A program made the translations under genes and the position numbers. The notes under the pieces are model-generated. The model was not told the origin of the DNA. It saw only the letters and a list, made by a program, of their open reading frames with translations, and did not search any database. A DNA stretch of 64,000 nucleotides from Brettanomyces bruxellensis (taxonomy: Eukaryota; Ascomycota; Pichiomycetes; Pichiales; Pichiaceae), in the NCBI RefSeq assembly GCF_011074885.1, contig NC_054689.1:1364001-1428000 (forward strand). Reading direction: 5' to 3'. This document shows, piece by piece, positions 27,440-37,588 of this stretch. How positions within the stretch are numbered: the first letter of the stretch is position 1; each line of letters opens with the position of its first letter.

Positions 27440-28816
27440 ATGTCAATTGTTGAACTTAAATTTCCTCAATTCAAGTTAGAAGGAGAGAATATCAATGATA
27501 TATTGATTAATGCAAGAAGTAGAACAATTGCATGGGGTGCTTGTGCAAAGGCCAACTACTTAAGTGCGAGCGAAGCTGAATGCTTCAAGAAAGTTTCAGA
27601 CTATGGTGATGTGAAAGGTCGTGTTGCATTGATTCTCAAAAATCCAGACGTTTATGCCAAAAATATAGCATCCTTGCTTACCAAGGACACACAAAGTGAT
27701 ATCATCCGCTTTGTGCTCGTCAGCATGATCGACACTTTGGTTTTGAAGGGAACAGAATTTGCAAAAAGTGTTTTAGCACTTTCACACCTGGATACCTCTC
27801 TTCCATATGAACCATTGGTGAAACTACTAGGATCCAAAGATGAAGGCATTAGACTTTGTGCTGCTTATGTTTTGACTTTATTGTTAACAGACGAGGCAGC
27901 TGCTAAACAGGGTAACGAAAAGCATATCGGTCCATTGTACGGCTATATTGCTTCCAAGCTTTTAAGTTCTGGAAGTATGGACTATAAATTCGCCGGAGTT
28001 CAGTTGTTGAAGGAGCTTCTACAGGTTAAAGAATATAGAGAAATTTATTGGAGCCAACAAAAGATTTTATTCCCACCGTTATTTAAGATTTTAGTGGAGA
28101 GAGAAGGTGAGCTACAGATGAAATACTACACAGCGCTTTCCGTTTGGCTTCTTACATTCATTGAGCAGGCCGTTATTGACTTGAATGAGGATTATCCAAG
28201 CATCATAGAGGTTTTGTACTCCATATCGAAGGATGCGGTCAAGGAGAAAATTGTTAGACTTGCAATCGATTCGTTGTTGAATCTTTTGAATTTGTCAGAT
28301 CCTGTGAAGAAAGAACAAGTCGTGAAGCATTATCTTCTTGCTTCTGGGTTAGAGATCACAAAGCAGCTATTAGAGAGAAAATGGGCTGATAGTGAGTTAA
28401 AGGATGATTTAAACACAATGCTTGAGATTCTTAACGAAGCAGTCACTACATTGACCACTTTTGATGAGTATACTAACGAGTTGAACACGAAGACATTCGT
28501 GTGGTCTCCATCCCATAAGTCTGAAGAATTCTGGTATGAGAATATTGATGAATTCAAGAAGAATGACTGGAAATTACTCAAGCACATTGTTGCATTGCTT
28601 TCCGAAAAGACGGATGACTTGAAGAGATTATACCAAAATCAAACGATCGTGTGCTCCGATATTGGACAAATGATCAAGCAGGCTCCAGAAACGGCTAGGG
28701 CTCTCGATAAAATTGGAGGTAAGGCAATAATCATGAATTTAATGAATTCTCCAAACTCTAATGTGAAATACGAGGCATTGAGGACCACACAGCAGCTTGT
28801 TGCTCTATCTCTTTAG
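27440..28816 (+). CDS. VMA13: V-type ATPase subunit H
   Basis: 458 aa (S. cerevisiae Vma13 is 478). Armadillo-like helical repeats throughout. The conserved C-terminal domain runs from SPSHKSEEFWYENIDEF, then WKLLKHIVALL, to DIGQMIKQAPETARALDKIG and the closing helix with MNSPNSNVKYEAL. Subunit H belongs to the soluble V1 sector: it is needed for ATPase activity of the assembled pump and silences V1 after disassembly. GLN1 and VMA13 are neighbours in S. cerevisiae (YPR035W/036W), but here they are 18 kb apart. Confidence 0.96.
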   Translation: MSIVELKFPQFKLEGENINDILINARSRTIAWGACAKANYLSASEAECFKKVSDYGDVKGRVALILKNPDVYAKNIASLLTKDTQSDIIRFVLVSMIDTLVLKGTEFAKSVLALSHLDTSLPYEPLVKLLGSKDEGIRLCAAYVLTLLLTDEAAAKQGNEKHIGPLYGYIASKLLSSGSMDYKFAGVQLLKELLQVKEYREIYWSQQKILFPPLFKILVEREGELQMKYYTALSVWLLTFIEQAVIDLNEDYPSIIEVLYSISKDAVKEKIVRLAIDSLLNLLNLSDPVKKEQVVKHYLLASGLEITKQLLERKWADSELKDDLNTMLEILNEAVTTLTTFDEYTNELNTKTFVWSPSHKSEEFWYENIDEFKKNDWKLLKHIVALLSEKTDDLKRLYQNQTIVCSDIGQMIKQAPETARALDKIGGKAIIMNLMNSPNSNVKYEALRTTQQLVALSL

Positions 28817-29275
28817 ATGTAAGCATGTCTGGCTACATGTTCTCTAGCTAATTACTGGCTATGCTTTTTTTCTGACTTTTATTCTTAGTTTACTTTAATA
28901 TCCATCAAAGCATGCAGAAATAACTAATGTAGGCTTTTGTATTTAAATGCAAGATGTATATTTACAATCTTTGTCATACAATCCCTTTGCCCGCTGGGTA
29001 CTATTTCGTCTCTCTTTGGGAAAAAACTACAGTAAGAGTTACACAGAGGCTCTGAAAAATGCCCCGAATTATTATCGCTAATCGATCTAGTGGTGTAAAA
29101 ATTTTTTCATTTTTTTTCGCAGACCAATTCTATCTTACAAGGACGGAAAGCGAAAAAAAGCAAGAAAAAAACTTGGAACGTTTTGTACTGTCAAAACCCA
29201 AACCAGACTGATCTTGAGCAACATATTGACAAGAGGAGGTAAATAAACAGAAAAACAATACAACCAAAAAACAAA
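28817..29275. promoter_or_regulatory. TIF5 promoter region
   Basis: 459 bp, with T-rich stretches at 28865-28885 and 29101-29118. No gene seen. Confidence 0.3.
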
Positions 29276-30481
29276 ATGTCGTTGATTAATATTTGCAGGG
29301 ATAACAAGGATGTTTTCTACCGTTATAAGATGCCTCCTATTGAGGCTATCACAGAAGGTAGAGGTAATGGTATAAAGACCAATGTTTTGAATGCAGTCGA
29401 TGTTGCACGTGCATTAAATAGACCAACACCTTATGTGATCAAGTACTTTGGATTTGAGTTGGGTGCACAGACTAGTATCAGCGAGAAAAACGACAGATAC
29501 TTGGTGAATGGTGTCCATGATGCCACTAAGCTACAGGATGTTTTGGATGGCTTCATTAACAAATTTGTGTTGTGTCCTTCATGTAAGAACCCAGAGACCA
29601 TTTTGAAGGTCACCACAGACGGACATTTAAACAGAGATTGTAAGGCTTGTGGTAAAGTTACCGAGGTTGATCCACGTTTGAAGCTTGTTACATACATTTT
29701 GAAAAACCCTCCACAAAATCATGTTAAATCCGAGAAGAAATCGGCTACAGCATCTGCCAATGTTATTGGAGGTGGAAGATCTATTTCCGATATTGCAGCA
29801 AAACAAAAGCCTTCGGCAGCCACTACTACACTAGCAAATACTGTTGCTCCACCATCAAAGAAGGTTGAAGTTAAAGATGATGAATGGGCTGTGGACATGT
29901 CGGAAGAAGCAATTCAGGCCAGAGCACGTGAGCTCAATGCTCTTACTCTCAAGGATGAGACTCAGAAATACGAGGAATTTGGTGAATGGATACTCAAGAA
30001 CGAAGATGAAATTCCATCCGATGTGGAAATCTTCAAGAAGGCTCAGAGCATGGATATTTTAAACGATAGAATGACCGTCGAAGTTATTGCACAGTGTATT
30101 TTTGATGAGGATATTTTGAAAGAGATCGAAGAGCATGCTGGTCTGCTTAGCAAGTTGTTGGTTACTCCAAAGCACGAAAAGTCTCTGCTTGGGGGTATTG
30201 AGAGAATGATCGGTACTGATCATATGGATCTTGTGCCGCAGGTTCCAAGAATTTTGATGCAGTTATATCAGAACGATTTAGTGTCTGAGGATGTGATCAG
30301 GGAGTGGGGAACACATGTTACGAAGAAATATGTGCCAAAACAAACATGCAAGAAAATCAGACGTGCGGCCAAGCCATTTTTGGTGTGGCTGGATCAGGCA
30401 GAGTCCGGATCAGAGGATGAAGATGAGGATGAAGATGAGGAAGATGGAGAGGAAGATGGCGAAGAAGAAGATGAGGAATGA
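29276..30481 (+). CDS. TIF5: Translation initiation factor eIF5
   Basis: 401 aa, matching S. cerevisiae Tif5 (405). The N-terminal domain (1-~150) begins MSLINICRDNKDVFYRYKMP with the conserved Arg in RYKMP near residue 17 (Arg15 in S. cerevisiae, essential for GAP activity). The zinc finger is CPSCKNPET ... CKACGK. A low-complexity Ala/Lys linker leads to the W2 HEAT domain (~245-380), and the tail is a run of Asp/Glu. eIF5 activates GTP hydrolysis by eIF2 on start-codon recognition and keeps eIF2-GDP bound. Confidence 0.97.
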   Translation: MSLINICRDNKDVFYRYKMPPIEAITEGRGNGIKTNVLNAVDVARALNRPTPYVIKYFGFELGAQTSISEKNDRYLVNGVHDATKLQDVLDGFINKFVLCPSCKNPETILKVTTDGHLNRDCKACGKVTEVDPRLKLVTYILKNPPQNHVKSEKKSATASANVIGGGRSISDIAAKQKPSAATTTLANTVAPPSKKVEVKDDEWAVDMSEEAIQARARELNALTLKDETQKYEEFGEWILKNEDEIPSDVEIFKKAQSMDILNDRMTVEVIAQCIFDEDILKEIEEHAGLLSKLLVTPKHEKSLLGGIERMIGTDHMDLVPQVPRILMQLYQNDLVSEDVIREWGTHVTKKYVPKQTCKKIRRAAKPFLVWLDQAESGSEDEDEDEDEEDGEEDGEEEDEE

Positions 30482-30930
30482 AGTAGCTTTGCTGAATGGT
30501 AATTCATGTTATGGGCATATATACATTCGCCAAAATTTTAAGAAACTGACTTTACTTGTATAATGCAGGAGATTGTTTAATATCAAATGTTCTCTGTGAT
30601 GTTTTTGATATATTTTTTTAGACAATTTTTTATGCTGATGGCCTTTGTAATGGTCCTTCTATGCCTTTCAGTATCTTAGTATTTGACCTCGTACGAATCT
30701 ATGATCATTCATCCATACAACTTTTTTTTTTCTACGCGAAAAATATGCATCTTGTATGGGTAAATAGTAGAACCGCGTATTATGAATTTTGAGGGACTGA
30801 CCGACTGACTAACCTTAGCAGCAGGCCACAGCTTCAGACAATACAACTCGTTTAACGTATCTAAGCAAGATTAAAGTGAACGCTGGACATTTTTTTTTCA
30901 GTTTTCCACTTTTTGGTGTATTTTTTACCC
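30482..30930. promoter_or_regulatory. BIR1 promoter with ACGCGAAA element
   Basis: 449 bp. ACGCGAAA at 30734-30741, just after a T9 tract and about 190 bp before the BIR1 ATG, fits an SBF/MBF-type site. No gene seen. Confidence 0.4.
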
Positions 30931-33900
30931 ATGGGGCCAAGAAAGGGTAAGACGAAAGGTGGGGTGCGGAAGTACTCCACGATAAAAGAAAGAGAAAGCA
31001 CTTTCAACTCACGTGTAAGAAATGGAATAGTGATGAAATGGCCTCACAACAAGAGCTATTCACCAGAGGACATGGCTTCATTTGGTTTTTACTATGATCC
31101 AACATATCAACATCATGATTGCGTAACTTGTTACTACTGCAAAAAAAAAGAGTATGGCTGGCCTATACCGCGTGAAAAGATCATGATGAGTGATGGTTTA
31201 CAAATACAACCACCCATATTACGACATGCCCACAATTCACCTGATTGTACAAATGCCCGTATCCTTTGTGCGAGATTTGAATGCGAGCATTCCAAAGATT
31301 TCCACTGGGAATATGATGCTTTGTTCAAAGACCCAATTGAATCATCGAAAATAAGAAAGAAATCTTTCGTCGGCTGGCCTTTCGATGAAGACACAAATAA
31401 GAAGACAAGCAGACGTGTGAAAACAAAGTTGAAACGCGGTCTTCCCACAAGTGATCAGCTAGCGGACAACGGCTTTTACTATTTATCATATGACAAGGGT
31501 GATGATGCAGTTACCTGTCTCTACTGTGGAGTGAGTTTGGAAGGCTGGGAAAATGGAGATGACGTTGCCGAGGAACATCGTAAAAGAAATCCTGACTGCT
31601 ATATTTTTCATTACCAGGATATATTGAAACAACTGGAAAAGGAATCCACATCTGAGAATACAACACAGAACTCGGAGCATAGTGGATCATTATACAGGTT
31701 GGCAATAGCAGAGGCTCAAACAGAGAAAGAGGAGATACAAAAACCCAAGTTAACCAACTATCCACAAGATCAAGAGCCGACCATCTTGGACAGACCCAGA
31801 CTGGGATCAAATGAAGCTCCTGACTTAATGGATGACATTGGCATTGAAGACCATTTGGCCTCCGATAATGAACACCAACAATCTCCTTCACATGGAGATG
31901 TCCAGATACCTCCATCTGAAACCAAGCGGACAAATTTAAACAACAGTTCGTTGAAAGTGGATGAACACGGTTTGACATATGAGGAAATACCGGATGAGGG
32001 ATATCTTGAGGATATAAATATCCAGAATGGAACACCTCAAAGGTCTGTGGAAATCCCAGCTTCCTCATTAAATGAATTAAGCGATTTTTTTATAGAGCCA
32101 TCTGCAAGTGGACCATCGACATTTTTCAATAAATCAAGGCCATCAACTCGCGGAAGTAATAAATCTAACAGCAAATTAGGAAAAGATAAAGAAAAGCATG
32201 CCAAACCTCCCCAACAAATTCCTGAAATTGAGGAGCACGAACGAATCTCTAGGCAGGAGGATCACGAACAAATCTCTAAGCAGGTGCAGCCACCGGACGC
32301 GAATGACAAATTGCCATCGGAACCTCCAAATGAGATAATAGATGACGGTGACTTTGGTATGGACTTTAATGAAGACAATTATAATACCCAGCTTTCCGAC
32401 AAAGGAAAACTTAATGATACGTATGAGAAAGGTCCGGAACCACCAAGCAAAGCGTTGACTGTGGTAAATAAAGAGAGAATAGCATCTTCGAATGAAGTGG
32501 CAATACTACAGCAAACCAGAGAAGAGTTGGTGAATGCTATTCGAGAGGAAGTTCGACAAGAAATTTTAAAACAAATGGCAACAATAAACATGACAGCCAA
32601 GCAGCTTTTATTAACGGAAAAGGAAGATGTAGGCATGAAGAAAAAGACGAAGAAGGGACGAAAAAAGAAGAAGCATCATCACCACCATCATCGTAAAGGT
32701 AGCGTTAGTCAGAAAGGAGAAATAAAGGGAGACGCAAAGGAAATTCACGAGAAGAAAGTTGTAATCGATGCCAAGATAGCCAAAACGAAGAATAAAACAA
32801 ACGTGGAAGAAGAAGCAAAGGAAATTCATAATGCAAAACAGAATATCGCCGGGGATGATCAATTGGAAAAGCAAATAGAAAAGGCCGAAGAACATGCAGA
32901 AGATACGAAGACTAAAGTAGGGTCAGAAGCCAATATTATTTCGACAGATTATGGTGGTATGCTGATCAAAGAGAAATCTGATTTAAAGAGAAAGGCTGTA
33001 CAATACATTAGAAAGAAATCAAAGCGAAAAAAGGCAAACAAGAATCTTGGCACACCATCGGAAGACAGTTTATTAATATCTGGGCAAGAAAATCACAGTC
33101 GGCTGAGAAGGATGCTGAATTCTCGTTTGAACATATCAAGGGGCAAAAAGACTCATGAAAATGGATCTTCTCTTTTGATAGGAAGCCATAATTCAGATAC
33201 TCAGAATAGTAAGGATGATGAGGTAAAGAAGGAAGAACAAGTGGAACAAAAAATAGAAAGCAGTAAAGATTTGGAAGTCTCAATCAAAAAAGAAAGTGAG
33301 ACAACTTTAGAGAAGAACAGCCACTCACAAGATATTATAGGTGAACATGGTTCGACGGATATGCAAGTGAAGAGCAGAAAAACGGAGCTGGAAACTGATA
33401 AAACAATCATATCACTGGGAAATGTTTCTGAAGGTACTGAAGGGTCAGATGATGATATAATCCTGGATAATGCTTCGCATTCTACAAACGAGGAGGTTAC
33501 TAAAGAGAATATCAAAATTCCAGAGTTGGAAAATGCTAATAGCCAGAGCACTCCTTTTGCAGATAGAGTGAATGAACAATCTTCCAGTTTTGAGGGAAGA
33601 GATCTCGAGAAACAATTAATTCTTGAGATGAGTAAAACTAAGGAAGACATGACAAATATGAAATCGGAACGACTTAGTGATCATATGAAGTGGGATCGAA
33701 TTAAAGAAACAGGCCCTAATGAGTATTGTCAAGACCTTCTGGAGGCTTCTAAAATCCTAAAGAGCTTACTGGAATCAAAATACCAGGTTTTAAGCGAAGA
33801 TATGGATGGACAACTTACAAGTTTTATTGCTGAAATGCCGGCAGAGGAGTTGCAAATGAGTATCAAGGATTGGCTAGAACACAGGGCGGAGCAAGCAGCA

Positions 33901-34038
33901 GAGTATGTCAAGCAAAAGGTGCACATTATACAGGAAGAGCTACATGCAAATACTTTAAAAGCTGTGGAGTACTTAGAGAAATTACCCTGCGAATCCGAAA
34001 CTGAGGCCGATGCTAGCGAACACGAAGTTATATTATAA
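30931..34038 (+). CDS. BIR1: Survivin-like chromosomal passenger protein Bir1
   Basis: 1035 aa from the ATG of MGPRKGKTKGG. Two BIR repeats lie at the N terminus: ~20-110 (CYYC ... HAHNSPDC, with a longer loop than usual) and ~140-227 (CLYCGVSLEGW ... HRKRNPDC), each with the CxxC-H-C zinc ligands. The remaining 800 residues are charged, mostly disordered, with a six-His/Lys patch near 585 and a helical C terminus from ~890 (EYCQDLLEASKILKSLLESKY). This two-BIR architecture is that of S. cerevisiae Bir1 (954 aa), the passenger-complex subunit that links Ipl1/Sli15 to centromeres. It is followed by GRR1 and JSN1 as in YJR089W-YJR091W. Confidence 0.93.
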   Translation: MGPRKGKTKGGVRKYSTIKERESTFNSRVRNGIVMKWPHNKSYSPEDMASFGFYYDPTYQHHDCVTCYYCKKKEYGWPIPREKIMMSDGLQIQPPILRHAHNSPDCTNARILCARFECEHSKDFHWEYDALFKDPIESSKIRKKSFVGWPFDEDTNKKTSRRVKTKLKRGLPTSDQLADNGFYYLSYDKGDDAVTCLYCGVSLEGWENGDDVAEEHRKRNPDCYIFHYQDILKQLEKESTSENTTQNSEHSGSLYRLAIAEAQTEKEEIQKPKLTNYPQDQEPTILDRPRLGSNEAPDLMDDIGIEDHLASDNEHQQSPSHGDVQIPPSETKRTNLNNSSLKVDEHGLTYEEIPDEGYLEDINIQNGTPQRSVEIPASSLNELSDFFIEPSASGPSTFFNKSRPSTRGSNKSNSKLGKDKEKHAKPPQQIPEIEEHERISRQEDHEQISKQVQPPDANDKLPSEPPNEIIDDGDFGMDFNEDNYNTQLSDKGKLNDTYEKGPEPPSKALTVVNKERIASSNEVAILQQTREELVNAIREEVRQEILKQMATINMTAKQLLLTEKEDVGMKKKTKKGRKKKKHHHHHHRKGSVSQKGEIKGDAKEIHEKKVVIDAKIAKTKNKTNVEEEAKEIHNAKQNIAGDDQLEKQIEKAEEHAEDTKTKVGSEANIISTDYGGMLIKEKSDLKRKAVQYIRKKSKRKKANKNLGTPSEDSLLISGQENHSRLRRMLNSRLNISRGKKTHENGSSLLIGSHNSDTQNSKDDEVKKEEQVEQKIESSKDLEVSIKKESETTLEKNSHSQDIIGEHGSTDMQVKSRKTELETDKTIISLGNVSEGTEGSDDDIILDNASHSTNEEVTKENIKIPELENANSQSTPFADRVNEQSSSFEGRDLEKQLILEMSKTKEDMTNMKSERLSDHMKWDRIKETGPNEYCQDLLEASKILKSLLESKYQVLSEDMDGQLTSFIAEMPAEELQMSIKDWLEHRAEQAAEYVKQKVHIIQEELHANTLKAVEYLEKLPCESETEADASEHEVIL

Positions 34039-35011
34039 TTATTTGTAAATTACAACCAAATCCAGTACCGGATACTTGGGACATAGGTCATCTCATTCTT
34101 TAATGACAATGACAGTAAGTAATACTATTTGTACTTTTAGTCTACAAATTTAAATCCGATGCACGGCTAATCCAAATAATGTAACGATCGATCCATGGTA
34201 GCGTTTAAATCTTAACCCCCACTTTTTTCTTACTTTGAAACGCACGCTCTATTGAGACTACACAATCAATCGCATTAATAGGAAATCTATGTTCCGCGAA
34301 GAATCCAGATGGCGTATAGGAAGAAATCGCGAAAGCTTAGACAAACCAGATCACGTTTGTTTGCCTATCAGTACTGGGCGCTAAAATATACCCGGAGCTG
34401 GTGAAAAAGATGTCATCAATTGTCCAATTCCTGAGTAGTCACAAAAAAAAACATGAAGGGTTGCCGGCATTTTTTATTTTTATTTTTATTCTATTTTTTT
34501 TTTCGTCTCCTCGTGTTCTAAATTCTTTTTCTTTGTTTAGCCTCACCATCAAACGCTCCGCTTCCCAGTAATCTTACACTTAATAGCAATCTATGCATTG
34601 ATTGGTAATTACTTTTTGGTGCGTACCGACATATTATAATAACTATAATCCCTTGTTGTGGCTATTATTACTTTTACATCCATAAAACTTGACATAAAGC
34701 GGATCAAGGACTTTGCCGTTGCCTACATTTGTCATCTGCTTCTTTTTGCCAGCATTCAAAGGTGTTTATTTGCCTTATTTAGTTGGCAAAAGCAGGAAAA
34801 GATAGAATACTAAAGATCGTTGATCTCAATTACTTTAAACAGCGTACCGATTAGTCATTGAGAGCCTCTTTTTAGGGAACAACATTTTAAAGGAATTCTG
34901 CTGTTAGGTGCAGGAATTAAATCACTTTGTCCAGTATCAAAGCCTATTTCGATCATTGCCATTTTCGACACATTTCAAACGATATCGGCTCTAATCATTT
35001 TATAAAGAAAT
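34039..35011. promoter_or_regulatory. GRR1 promoter / 5' leader
   Basis: 973 bp without an open frame of interest. T-rich tract at 34470-34503. I see no RNA gene. Confidence 0.3.
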
Positions 35012-37588
35012 ATGAATCAAAATGCAAATAACTTCACAGTGGAAGATGGTCTCCCCCCTCTAGGAGATCCATTTGGTAGTTCTCCACGAGAAAATGAACA
35101 CACAATAAACACGACTTCAAGCAATGAGTTCAATCAATTGGGAAATCCTCAACAATCTTTGGCTGCTGGTACCGGTGCTGTGTCGAACTCCGCAATAGCC
35201 TCAATGTCAACATCAGCTTCATCTGATGAAGGTGGAACATTTGATGCCGAACCGGACGGCGAACCGAGACAGTTTGCTAAGCAGCTCTTTGCTAGGGCAA
35301 GAGCGAGGATAGAGAGACGTTTACATAGCTCCGCACTCAATGATAATAAAGAGAGAGATGGCAGTGATCCGGATTTTATGGATTTCAATTTTGGCTCTCT
35401 AGGTTTCTACCGGTATGGAAATTCGACAGGATCAAATTTTCCTTACGAAGAACCGATATGCGTTCTTCCACCAGAAGTTCTGTGCCTGATTTTCAGCTAT
35501 ATGAACTCCAAAACGGATTTGCTGAATATTGCCCTTGTTTGTAAGGCATGGGCTGAAATGATCATAGAACTGATTTGGTTCAGACCAGGAATTTCAGATG
35601 AAAATGTGTATGCGAAGCTCGGGGTGGTTCTGGAGCAGCCAAAGTCATCCACTTATTGGAATTACAGGATGTATATAAAGAGGCTAAACCTGTCGTTGGT
35701 CCCGAACTTAGTCACTGATAAATATTTGTCGCTATTTCAAGGATGCAAAAACCTAGAAAGGATTACATTGGTTAACTGCTCTCACGTTGGTTCTGCTGCA
35801 ATTACAGGTTTGCTAAAGGACTGTAATCGACTACAGTCGATTGATCTCACAGGCGTCCGAGATATACAAGATGACATTTATCATTCTCTAGCGGCAAACT
35901 GCTTGAAGCTTCAAGGTCTATACATTCCGGGATCGTTTGACGTGACAAAGGGTGCAATTTTGGAGGTTATACGTTCATGCCCATTGCTTAAAAGACTTAA
36001 GATCAGTGAATGCCCCGAGGTCGATGACGAGGTTCTCACAGAACTTGTTGCACACTGTCCGAATTTGGTTGAAATAGATCTACACGGCTGTGGGAAAGTC
36101 ACAAACACCGCTGTTCATGAGATGTTTGTCAAATTGGAAAACCTAAAGGAATTCAAGATTTCTAAAAACGATAACATCACCAGTGTGTGCTTTGATGACT
36201 CGCCGGATGGTTCAAGATTATGCCTCGAAAAGCTTCGAATTTTGGACTTTACACAATGCTCGAATATAACCGACAGTGCAGTGGAAAAGTTTACCATGCT
36301 AGCACCTCGTTTGAGAAACGTCGTTCTTTCTAAATGCACGGCTATAACAGATCGTGCACTCCATGCAATTGCAAAATTGGGGAAGAACCTTCACTATGTG
36401 CATTTAGGACATTGCAGTAACATTACGGATTATGGTGCTTGTGAGCTGATTAAATGTTGCTACCGGCTACAATACATAGATTTAGCCTGCTGCACTCAGC
36501 TTACAAATGCCACCGTTGTTGAATTAGCACAACTTCCAAAGCTAAAGCGTATTGGTCTAGTGAAGTGTTCCCAGATCACGGATGAGGGGATTTTAGCACT
36601 GGCAGAAAATTCTCGTTCACATGAAGATAATTTGGAAAGAGTCCATTTAAGTTACTGCATGAACCTCACAATATATCCGATATACAGACTATTAAAGGCA
36701 TTTCCTAGGCTTACTCATATCTCCTTGACTGGCGTTGCACAATTTTTGCGTCGGGATATAACGCAATTTTGCAGAGAACCGCCAGAGGAGTTTAACCCAC
36801 ACCAGAAATCGATATTTTGCGTTTTTTCCGGTGAAGGGGTGAACCAATTGCGAACCTATTTGACTCAACTGATAGAGACACCCCAGGATCCTCATAGAGA
36901 GACAGATGAACTTTTGGATATTATAAACTCAGTGACCGAAGGGGTGGGAAGTGTCGATGATACAATGTTAAATTCTAACCCTTTACAGAGAAATAGATTG
37001 AGAGTTTTTGTGGGAACGTTGAATCGGTTCATCAACGAGTTTCACCACATGAATGTACCAAGAGAGAAGCTTGAGCTTTTTGCAAAGTGCATATTTATCC
37101 GTTTAGAAGCATCACAGGTTCCAAGAATCGAGAGGTTTTTCCAACTTTTGCAGAGCCATCCTATTCGAATTGTTCCAGTTTCTCCCCGTTCGGAGACTTT
37201 GGCCAGAGAAGAGAGGAGAAGACAATTGTTGCAGCAACAACAATTGCAACAACAGCAACAAGTTATGCAACAGAGAGAATTGCAAAGACGTAATATGCAG
37301 GCAACTGCAGAGGCTATCGGAAGAAGAAATCTTATTCAGGGAGACTCTGGAGATCATCGGAACCTAGGAGATGCGAATGGCTCTGATTTAACACGCAGGC
37401 AAAGAAGTAGTTCTACGAGAAGATATGTAGCTGCAATACGTCGCGCACCAGTTGAAGCCGAACTCTTTCAGAGACAGCAGTATCAGCAGAGGCAATTTGA
37501 AGAAAGACAACTGAGGGAACAGAGAGAAAGGCGTGCAAGAGCACAGGGTGCCCGTTTTATGGATCCCGATGTTCCTATGGATCAGTGA
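35012..37588 (+). CDS. GRR1: SCF F-box protein Grr1
   Basis: 858 aa. F-box at ~150-190 (LPPEVLCLIFSYMNSKTDLLNIALVCKAW), binding Skp1. About a dozen cysteine-type leucine-rich repeats at ~225-590 (e.g. LQGLYIPGSFDVTKGAI, LHYVHLGHCSNITDYGACEL) form the substrate-binding arc. A C-terminal domain follows, then a Gln/Arg-rich tail (733-858). Grr1 targets phosphorylated Cln1/Cln2, Mth1 and others, linking glucose sensing to the cell cycle. Polar Ser/Thr-rich residues precede the F-box. Size and layout fit S. cerevisiae Grr1 (1151 aa) with shorter termini. Confidence 0.94.
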   Translation: MNQNANNFTVEDGLPPLGDPFGSSPRENEHTINTTSSNEFNQLGNPQQSLAAGTGAVSNSAIASMSTSASSDEGGTFDAEPDGEPRQFAKQLFARARARIERRLHSSALNDNKERDGSDPDFMDFNFGSLGFYRYGNSTGSNFPYEEPICVLPPEVLCLIFSYMNSKTDLLNIALVCKAWAEMIIELIWFRPGISDENVYAKLGVVLEQPKSSTYWNYRMYIKRLNLSLVPNLVTDKYLSLFQGCKNLERITLVNCSHVGSAAITGLLKDCNRLQSIDLTGVRDIQDDIYHSLAANCLKLQGLYIPGSFDVTKGAILEVIRSCPLLKRLKISECPEVDDEVLTELVAHCPNLVEIDLHGCGKVTNTAVHEMFVKLENLKEFKISKNDNITSVCFDDSPDGSRLCLEKLRILDFTQCSNITDSAVEKFTMLAPRLRNVVLSKCTAITDRALHAIAKLGKNLHYVHLGHCSNITDYGACELIKCCYRLQYIDLACCTQLTNATVVELAQLPKLKRIGLVKCSQITDEGILALAENSRSHEDNLERVHLSYCMNLTIYPIYRLLKAFPRLTHISLTGVAQFLRRDITQFCREPPEEFNPHQKSIFCVFSGEGVNQLRTYLTQLIETPQDPHRETDELLDIINSVTEGVGSVDDTMLNSNPLQRNRLRVFVGTLNRFINEFHHMNVPREKLELFAKCIFIRLEASQVPRIERFFQLLQSHPIRIVPVSPRSETLAREERRRQLLQQQQLQQQQQVMQQRELQRRNMQATAEAIGRRNLIQGDSGDHRNLGDANGSDLTRRQRSSSTRRYVAAIRRAPVEAELFQRQQYQQRQFEERQLREQRERRARAQGARFMDPDVPMDQ
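37197..37290 (+). repeat. CAA/CAG-rich coding repeat in GRR1
   Basis: A run of mostly CAA/CAG codons encodes a glutamine-rich stretch (QQQQLQQQQQ) in the C-terminal tail. Mixed codons make it less slippage-prone than a pure triplet tract. Confidence 0.6.
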
